Shown piece by piece: positions 35,094-40,333 of a stretch of DNA of 40,333 nucleotides. This DNA comes from an uncultured Clostridia bacterium (GTDB lineage Bacteria > Bacillota > Clostridia > Christensenellales > UBA1242). The notes below the pieces were generated by a model. That model was given only the letters and a program-made list of their open reading frames with translations, searched no databases and was not told where the DNA came from. Location of the stretch: the NCBI GenBank assembly GCA_944383385.1, contig CALWPI010000003.1:1-40333 (forward strand). The letters are read 5' to 3'. Position 1 is the first letter of the stretch; each line of letters opens with the position of its first letter. Made by a program: the position numbers and the translations under genes.

Positions 35094-35666
35094 TTATTTG
35101 ATATGTGGAAATAATTCATACAAATCATATCCTAGCATTTTATCAATTTGTTTTTTTAATTTGAATGCTTCTTTGATTTGATATTGTGAGTTTGGATACA
35201 GTCCACGACGAGTCACTATGTCGATTATTCTTTTTTCAAGAGTCATAGGCCTTGTGCCGCACATTAGGTCACAAATATTTATTACTTTTTCGTAAATGCT
35301 ATATTTGTGATGTTTTATGAAGTTAGTTCTATATGGTATATTGTTTGGTATTCCGCCCAGAGTGCAATTGACGTCATGGTTTAGATATGAGTGAGTAAGG
35401 CAAATATTTGCATATTCACTATCATAACCTAATGATTTTATATAGACATATCCTTTGACAATATGGTCTTCTTCTCCCTCAATTCCTTTTCCAATGTCGT
35501 GTATGTAGCCAAGCACTCTTGCTTTGTTTGCATTTATTCCCAATTCTTTTGCTATTTTGTATGCACAATTACCAACACAAATGGAGTGGGTTATCCACTC
35601 TTTGTTTTGTGGGTTTTTAGAAAATTCTTTTAATAAATTTTTTGCATCTTTTGTGGTCAATTTCAT
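35094..35666 (-). CDS. HD-domain protein
   Basis: A 190-residue HD-superfamily hydrolase. HD residues are in WITHSICVGNCAYKIAKEL near 26, GYIHDIGKGIEGEEDHIVKG near 55-60 and the Asp of NICDLMCG near 131. It resembles small HD phosphohydrolases near lipid or nucleotide genes. It lies 11 bp after an alpha/beta hydrolase and 11 bp before the other HD gene. AGGTG precedes the ATG. Confidence 0.8.
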   Translation of the reverse strand: MKLTTKDAKNLLKEFSKNPQNKEWITHSICVGNCAYKIAKELGINANKARVLGYIHDIGKGIEGEEDHIVKGYVYIKSLGYDSEYANICLTHSYLNHDVNCTLGGIPNNIPYRTNFIKHHKYSIYEKVINICDLMCGTRPMTLEKRIIDIVTRRGLYPNSQYQIKEAFKLKKQIDKMLGYDLYELFPHIK

Positions 35667-35677
35667 ATTTCACCTTT

Positions 35678-36568
35678 TTAATTATTATAGAAAAATAATA
35701 TATCATCAAATACTTTTTTGTTGTCAAGTTCGTTTAGTAACTCGTGACGCATGTCAGGATAATCAATCATTTCTATATGGTCAAACGCCTTTTTTAATGT
35801 TTTTAGGCTTGATTTTCTACCTTTATCATATCCCACACAAGGGTCATCTTTACCAGCAAGCAACAGTATTTTTATATCCTTATTTATGTTTGTATATTTT
35901 GCATTTTGCATGGTAATAAGCAAATTATATAAATCAATAAAAGCCGAAACAGTGAAGCCGTGTCCACAATATTTGTCTTGAAAGTAAGTCTGTATTGATT
36001 TTGTATTTCTAGACAGCCAATCAATAGGAGATTGTGGATTTTTGATTTTTTTGTTATATACGCCTAGTGTATTTCTTTCTAAAAATTTTGAATAATATTT
36101 TGGTCCACGAAAAAGACGAATGCTTTTTGCTAAAATTTTTGCAAAATGTACAAGAGGTGTGTAATGTGGATAGCCAGACAATATGACTTTTGGGTAATGA
36201 GTTGAATATGTTTGTAAATATATTCTAGCAATTATTGTTCCCATTGAGTGGGCAAAAAGATATTTTGGCAGATTAGGATATTGTTTGTCTATCCAATTTT
36301 TTATAAATAGTTGGTCTTGCAAAAGTAATTTATCCCCACATCTATCTGCAAAGTATCCTAATTGTTGTGCTGTTTTGCCGTGCCCACGCATATTAGCCGT
36401 GACAACAGAATATCCAGCGTCATTTAGTTTGTGAACAAGTGGTAAATATCTGTCTTGATACTCTTCCATACCATGAATCACTTGAACTACGGCCTTTGGA
36501 TTTTCTATATTGAATATGTGAAGACAAAGTGGGTAATTGTCGTTTGTGTGTAAAATAATTTCTTCCAT
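35678..36568 (-). CDS. Alpha/beta hydrolase, monoglyceride lipase/lysophospholipase type
   Basis: A 296-residue serine hydrolase of the serine-aminopeptidase/lysophospholipase-like group. The oxyanion VIHGMEEYQDRY begins near 33, RGHGKT near 62, the nucleophile Ser is in FAHSMGT near 108, the acid is Asp in LAGKDDPCVGYDKG near 238, and the His is in DMRHELLNE near 273. No signal peptide is visible, so it is cytoplasmic. It is the first gene of a three-gene operon with two HD proteins. Confidence 0.88.
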   Translation of the reverse strand: MEEIILHTNDNYPLCLHIFNIENPKAVVQVIHGMEEYQDRYLPLVHKLNDAGYSVVTANMRGHGKTAQQLGYFADRCGDKLLLQDQLFIKNWIDKQYPNLPKYLFAHSMGTIIARIYLQTYSTHYPKVILSGYPHYTPLVHFAKILAKSIRLFRGPKYYSKFLERNTLGVYNKKIKNPQSPIDWLSRNTKSIQTYFQDKYCGHGFTVSAFIDLYNLLITMQNAKYTNINKDIKILLLAGKDDPCVGYDKGRKSSLKTLKKAFDHIEMIDYPDMRHELLNELDNKKVFDDILFFYNN

Positions 36569-36730
36569 AATGTTTCCTTGCCTTTATTTTATCATACAAA
36601 AGAATATTTTGCTAACAAAGTAAAATGTAAAAAAATAAAAGACGAAAATATATTTATTTGAGTGATATATTGTTACAAAAAGTTTTATAATTATATTTCT
36701 TTGTGGTAAACTAAACATAAGGAGAACATT

Positions 36731-37516
36731 ATGAATATAGCAGTAGTAACAGGTGCATCAAGTGGACTAGGAAAAGAGTTTTGTAAAAGACTAGACCATA
36801 CAAATTTAGATGAGATATGGGCAATTGCACTTGATATTGAAGGATTAGAAGAATTACGCAAAGAGTGTAAAACAACCGTTCGAGTCTTGCCATTTGATTT
36901 GACGGATAAGACAAATTTTGATAAATATAACGAACTTTTGAAAGAAACAAAACCAAATATAACATGGCTTATCAATTGTAGTGGATTTGGCAAGTTTGCA
37001 AGATATGACGAAATACCTGTCGAAGTCAGTGCCAATATGGTAGAACTAAATTGTATTGCTGTTGTCAAAATGACAGAATACAGCCTTCCATATATGCAAA
37101 AGGGCGCAAGGATAATGCAGATTGCAAGTGTGGCAGGGTGGCAGCCAATACCATACATCAATGTGTATGCAGCGACAAAAGCATTTATTATTAGTTATTC
37201 AAGAGCGCTCAATAGAGAATTAAAATCTCGTGGAATATCAGTGACAACAATTTGCCCATTTTGGACAAAAACAAAATTTTTTGATAGAGCAATCAAAGAA
37301 GACACAACAAAAGTTGTGACCAAATATGTGGCAATGTATACACCAGAATATGTCGTGGACAAAGCAATGCAGGCAACAATCAAGAGAAAAGATTTGGTTG
37401 TAGTAGGAACAAAGGCAAAATTGCAATGTGCAATGGTCAAGATGTTGCCACACAGCCTTGTAATGAATACATGGATAAGACAACAAAAATTAAAAGAAAA
37501 GTATAAAAACAAGTAA
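36731..37516 (+). CDS. Short-chain dehydrogenase/reductase
   Basis: A 261-residue SDR. The NAD(P) motif TGASSGLGKE is near residue 8, the NNAG site reads NCSG near 81, and the catalytic Ser and YAATK are near 133 and 147. The C-terminal basic tail QKLKEKYKNK is unusual, and the PHSLVMNTWIR region might associate with membrane. The substrate is unknown. AAGGAGA precedes the ATG. It is unrelated by operon to the SDR at 22128. Confidence 0.9.
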   Translation: MNIAVVTGASSGLGKEFCKRLDHTNLDEIWAIALDIEGLEELRKECKTTVRVLPFDLTDKTNFDKYNELLKETKPNITWLINCSGFGKFARYDEIPVEVSANMVELNCIAVVKMTEYSLPYMQKGARIMQIASVAGWQPIPYINVYAATKAFIISYSRALNRELKSRGISVTTICPFWTKTKFFDRAIKEDTTKVVTKYVAMYTPEYVVDKAMQATIKRKDLVVVGTKAKLQCAMVKMLPHSLVMNTWIRQQKLKEKYKNK

Positions 37517-37520
37517 AAAA

Positions 37521-37547
37521 GAAATGGGTCACCCCATTTCCTTTTTT
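37521..37547. terminator. Bidirectional terminator between SDR and M16 genes
   Basis: GAAATGGG and CCCATTTC pair around a four-base loop, with T6 on the plus strand and T-rich sequence on the minus strand. It lies between converging genes. Confidence 0.9.
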
Positions 37548-38841
37548 ATAATTTTGCATTTTTACAAAGTGTTTTGTATTCAACGTCCTCAACGTCTTTA
37601 CAAGATGATATTATTGCAAAATATGGTTTTGATTTTATTATCTTTTCAAACAAGTTTTTTGTATCTTCAAATTTGATATTTTCAAATGTTCTATATTCTT
37701 CTTTGCTTTTAATTATTTTATTGTAATGTAAGAACATATTGAGAGATAATGAGTTTATGCGTTTTATATTAGAAAAGTCAAAATTATAAGAATTAATTAT
37801 TCGGTTTCTATGTTTTTCGAACAATTCTTCTGTTAAATTATCTCTTAAAAATACTAACATATTATGATACTCATCAATAACGCTTTTGATATTATTATCA
37901 CTACATTTTACAAAGAAATCGCACATTTTATAAATATTGCCTCCAAATATGTCAGCTGAACATCCATAACAAAGATTTTTATTTATTCTATAAAATTCAA
38001 ACATTTTTTCTTGAAGGCAATTAGAAAGCAGTGCAAAAGTGGTATTGTCTTTTATGTTGTCAAATTTTGTTCTATTATCAAATAAGTATCTTGCAAGGAA
38101 TATTGATTGGCCCTCTTCATCTGCGCTGTCTTTTATCAAACAAGGTGTGTGATATCCCACATAATTTTCAAAATCAAAGCCTTTGACATCTCCTACGGGT
38201 ATCCTTGTGAAAACATATTTGTTTATATATTTGATTGCTTTTCTCAAAGGTAAATGTCCAGTAATACTTATAATCAAATTTTGTTGTGTCATATATTTTT
38301 CAATATAATTTTTTATGTCATCTAATGTAATATTTTTTACCGTATCAACAGAACCAGCAGCGCTCACCGTCATTTTATTACACTCTTTTTCTTTGTTCCA
38401 TTTTTTATACATGAGCATATTGAGTTTGCGCCCATTTGATTTTGGTCTAGTCAAAATTTCGTCGATTATTATTTTTCTTTCACTCTCACATTCTTCTGGA
38501 ACATATTTTAGACTATTGAATGGTTCAGTCAAAACGTCTATCGCTTCTTCAAAATCTTTATAATGCATATCAATGACAAATTGTACAAAAGGAGTGCCGG
38601 TGTATGCGTTAGAATATTGAAACTTTTTCTTGATAGATTTCCTTTCATTTCTTGTGTGTTTTTCTGTGGAAAAAGCATTAATTAGAGCGTGTTCACAAAA
38701 ATGAGCAAGGCCCTCTTTTCCTTTTGGGTCGTTCAAAGAACCAGCCCTAAAAGTAAATTCCATTTCGACACCATTCACATCTTTTGTATAGGTATGAATT
38801 AGTTTTACGTTATTTTTTAGATTTAGTATTTTTGTTTTCAT
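37546..38841 (-). CDS. M16 family zinc peptidase
   Basis: A 431-residue M16 (insulinase/processing-peptidase-like) protein. The inverted zinc motif HFCEH (HxxEH) is at residues 47-51, with the third ligand probably in ESERKIIIDE near 120. The second domain holds the FYRINKNLCYGCSA stretch expected near the substrate-binding Arg/Tyr. No signal peptide is visible, so it may act inside the cell. I chose the ATG at 38841, after GGGGG, over a GTG four codons earlier. It is unlinked to any known peptide gene. Confidence 0.85.
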   Translation of the reverse strand: MKTKILNLKNNVKLIHTYTKDVNGVEMEFTFRAGSLNDPKGKEGLAHFCEHALINAFSTEKHTRNERKSIKKKFQYSNAYTGTPFVQFVIDMHYKDFEEAIDVLTEPFNSLKYVPEECESERKIIIDEILTRPKSNGRKLNMLMYKKWNKEKECNKMTVSAAGSVDTVKNITLDDIKNYIEKYMTQQNLIISITGHLPLRKAIKYINKYVFTRIPVGDVKGFDFENYVGYHTPCLIKDSADEEGQSIFLARYLFDNRTKFDNIKDNTTFALLSNCLQEKMFEFYRINKNLCYGCSADIFGGNIYKMCDFFVKCSDNNIKSVIDEYHNMLVFLRDNLTEELFEKHRNRIINSYNFDFSNIKRINSLSLNMFLHYNKIIKSKEEYRTFENIKFEDTKNLFEKIIKSKPYFAIISSCKDVEDVEYKTLCKNAKL

Positions 38842-38901
38842 TTGTACCCCCACAGTAGTTTAATTATAATACCATAAAAAAGATGCGTTGGCAATAACAA
38901 C

Positions 38902-38928
38902 AAAAGGGGGTTTATATTTTCCCCTTTT
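38902..38928 (-). terminator. Possible terminator of deoD
   Basis: AAAAGGGG and CCCCTTTT around an eleven-base loop overlap the deoD stop. The following T-tract is short, so the strength is uncertain. Confidence 0.5.
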
Positions 38929-39640
38929 ATATCAAATCCAATGCAATCTTTATCATATCTACAAAATTATTTTGTCTATCTAGGCTGGACGCTTTTTCGT
39001 TTCGCAAAGGACAATCGGATATGGTGCAAATGATAATCGCATTTTTACCAAATTTCTTTGCGTTTTGATAAAGTGCGCCGCCTTCCATTTCAACTGCTAG
39101 ATATCCACGCTTTTGTGCCTCTTGTGTTGTTATGTCTCCGTCATAAAAGGTGTCAGTCGACAAAATCGTGCCTGTCCTTGTATGAATATTATGTTTGTGC
39201 GCAACATCTTCTACCTGATTTACTAACAATGTTGGTGCAGTTAGTGTCACAAGCCCACCATTTTTTGTCACTAAATTGTCATAATTTGTATCAGTTACAA
39301 TTTTTGAGCCAATCACCAAATCGCCAATGCGCAAATCTTCTTGATATGCACCGGCACTTCCTACACGAATGATTGTGTCTACGTCGTAGAAGTGAAACAA
39401 TTCATAACTATATATACCCATACTTGGTGCACCCATACCCGAAGCCATAACAGTTACGGGTTTGCCATTGTATGTTCCAGAATAACCCTGTACTCCACGA
39501 ACGTCATTTACAAGTATTGGATTTTGTAAAAACGTTTCTGCAATCATCTTGCTTCGTAGTGGGTCGCCAGGCATAATGACTGTTTTTGCAATTTGTCCGT
39601 ATGATGCACTAATATGAGGGGTTGGTGTATTTTCTTTCAT
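38927..39640 (-). CDS. deoD: Purine-nucleoside phosphorylase, DeoD type
   Basis: DeoD splits purine nucleosides with phosphate for base salvage. The 237-residue hexamer-type enzyme has TPHISASYGQIAKTVIMPGDP, the phosphate-binding Arg of DPLRSK, IIRVGSAGAYQED and EMEGGALY near 184 with the substrate Asp in CTISD. The match to the DeoD type, not the trimeric PunA type, is clear. A strong promoter lies upstream. The M16 gene follows after 85 bp. Confidence 0.94.
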   Translation of the reverse strand: MKENTPTPHISASYGQIAKTVIMPGDPLRSKMIAETFLQNPILVNDVRGVQGYSGTYNGKPVTVMASGMGAPSMGIYSYELFHFYDVDTIIRVGSAGAYQEDLRIGDLVIGSKIVTDTNYDNLVTKNGGLVTLTAPTLLVNQVEDVAHKHNIHTRTGTILSTDTFYDGDITTQEAQKRGYLAVEMEGGALYQNAKKFGKNAIIICTISDCPLRNEKASSLDRQNNFVDMIKIALDLI

Positions 39641-39660
39641 AAATATCTCCTATACTTTGA

Positions 39661-39689
39661 ATTATATGAATTTTTGTAAAATTAGTCAA
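39661..39689 (-). promoter_or_regulatory. Promoter of deoD
   Basis: TTGACT (39684-39689), 17 bp and a perfect TATAAT (39661-39666) on the minus strand, about 20 bp before the ATG. Confidence 0.7.
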
Positions 39690-39732
39690 AGGATAAAATC
39701 ATTTTGGCTTTTTATATTTTAAGCACATAAAG

Positions 39733-39763
39733 TTTGACACAAAAATTTGTCAAATGTTATTAT
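39733..39763 (+). promoter_or_regulatory. Promoter with operator-like inverted repeat
   Basis: A perfect TTGACA (39734-39739), 18 bp and TATTAT (39758-39763). A perfect inverted repeat TTTGACA/TGTCAAA with an 8-bp gap (39733-39754) covers the -35 and spacer, so a repressor would block the polymerase. Confidence 0.6.
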
Positions 39764-39785
39764 ATTATAACAAGGGGGAGAAAAT

Positions 39786-40301
39786 ATGAAACAAAAATTG
39801 TTATATGGTATTTTGACAGTAGTATTATCAATCTTTGCTTTTGTTGCACCATTCCTTGATATGTTTGCTTTTAGAACAGAGTTTGGAGATACGCCTATCA
39901 AGTTGTTTGGAGACACGGAAGGAATCAATATTCTTTATGCTGGGACAGGAAAAGAATTTAATAATGCTTGGCTTGTGCTTACATATATTTGTGTTTTGCT
40001 ACTTCTATTACTCTCGATATTGTACATTGTGATGTTTGTACTAGAACTTGTCAAAGTCAAAGGGTCATGGATTGGTCTTCTTAAAAGGATTGCTGCAATT
40101 GGTCTAATTGTGGTTACAATCTTGACAATAGTATTTGTAATAATTGCTTCTAGTGCAAACTATGCTGAAAGAGTTGTTACAGGAGACACGGTGGGCATTA
40201 TTCCACAAGTTGGGGTATATCTATCATTTATATCTTTGCTTGCAGGCATTACGGGATTTTTGTCTTGTGGCAAAGAAAAAACAACTAGAAGGAAAAAATA
40301 A
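39786..40301 (+). CDS. Hypothetical four-helix membrane protein
   Basis: A 171-residue protein with membrane helices at about 7-27, 63-88, 101-126 and 143-163, an extracytoplasmic loop between the first two and a basic tail ending TTRRKK. Both ends are probably inside. I recognise no family. GGGGGAG precedes the ATG. It has its own promoter and terminator and so forms one transcript. Confidence 0.75.
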   Translation: MKQKLLYGILTVVLSIFAFVAPFLDMFAFRTEFGDTPIKLFGDTEGINILYAGTGKEFNNAWLVLTYICVLLLLLLSILYIVMFVLELVKVKGSWIGLLKRIAAIGLIVVTILTIVFVIIASSANYAERVVTGDTVGIIPQVGVYLSFISLLAGITGFLSCGKEKTTRRKK

Positions 40302-40307
40302 AAAATT

Positions 40308-40333
40308 GATTGGCGTTTTGCCAATCTTTTTTT
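40308..40333 (+). terminator. Terminator at the window end
   Basis: GATTGGC-GTTTT-GCCAATC is followed by T7 right after the last gene. Confidence 0.9.

Noticed and set aside
36731-37516. NCSG in place of NNAG as a sign of an inactive SDR
   Set aside because: Catalytic Ser, Tyr and Lys are intact, and this substitution is tolerated in the family.

Overview
This window looks like a chromosomal segment from a low-GC (about one third G+C by eye) Bacillota bacterium, most likely an uncultured Clostridia-like lineage. The reasons are AGGAGG-type ribosome sites, the conserved rpmH-rnpA-yidC-jag-mnmE-mnmG and dnaA/dnaN/recF genes, SpoVG, a VanW-family protein, QueH and a BclA-like surface protein. 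UGA serves as a stop, so the standard code applies. I see no insertion sequence, prophage, CRISPR array or foreign-looking base composition. The genus cannot be named from the sequence alone.

Layout. 1-10.1 kb is the replication-initiation neighbourhood, all on the minus strand: recF, dnaA, dnaN, rpmH, rnpA, yidC, jag, mnmE, mnmG. The order is rearranged: recF lies upstream of dnaA, and dnaN faces the same way as rpmH. 10.2-13.9 kb holds a Cys-rich BclA-like protein, tex and uppP. 14-18 kb holds prfA-prmC, rpmE, murC and spoVG. 18.2-22.9 kb is a probable operon of an SDR oxidoreductase, rmuC and a calcium-type P-ATPase. 22,947-23,681 is a 735-bp non-coding region rich in DnaA boxes. 23.7-27.7 kb holds a VanW protein, a small unknown, queH, a small conserved unknown and dinB. 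27.8-32.8 kb holds a GT2-TPR glycosyltransferase, a membrane protein, a MacB-like ABC-FtsX fusion and an anchored unknown. 33-34.4 kb has three tRNA genes (Leu-CAG, Val-GAC, Gly-CCC) around an inositol-monophosphatase-family gene. 34.4-40.3 kb holds two HD-domain proteins with an alpha/beta hydrolase, another SDR, an M16 peptidase, deoD and a four-TM protein.

How it fits together. DnaA, the DnaN clamp and RecF serve initiation and replication, and the DinB polymerase carries a clamp-binding QYDLF peptide and sits behind a near-consensus LexA box. RnpA, L34, YidC and Jag serve tRNA maturation, ribosome assembly and membrane insertion; MnmE/MnmG and QueH modify tRNA wobble bases; PrfA/PrmC terminate translation; MurC, UppP and perhaps VanW serve the cell wall.

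Most notable signal. The non-coding region at 23.0-23.6 kb has seven matches to TTATNCACA (four are exact TTATCCACA) within 281 bp, interleaved with four exact copies of TTTGCATAAA. A smaller DnaA-box cluster lies between dnaA and dnaN. This suggests that the working origin, or a second DnaA-binding locus, lies about 14 kb from dnaA. It is an inference from sequence only.
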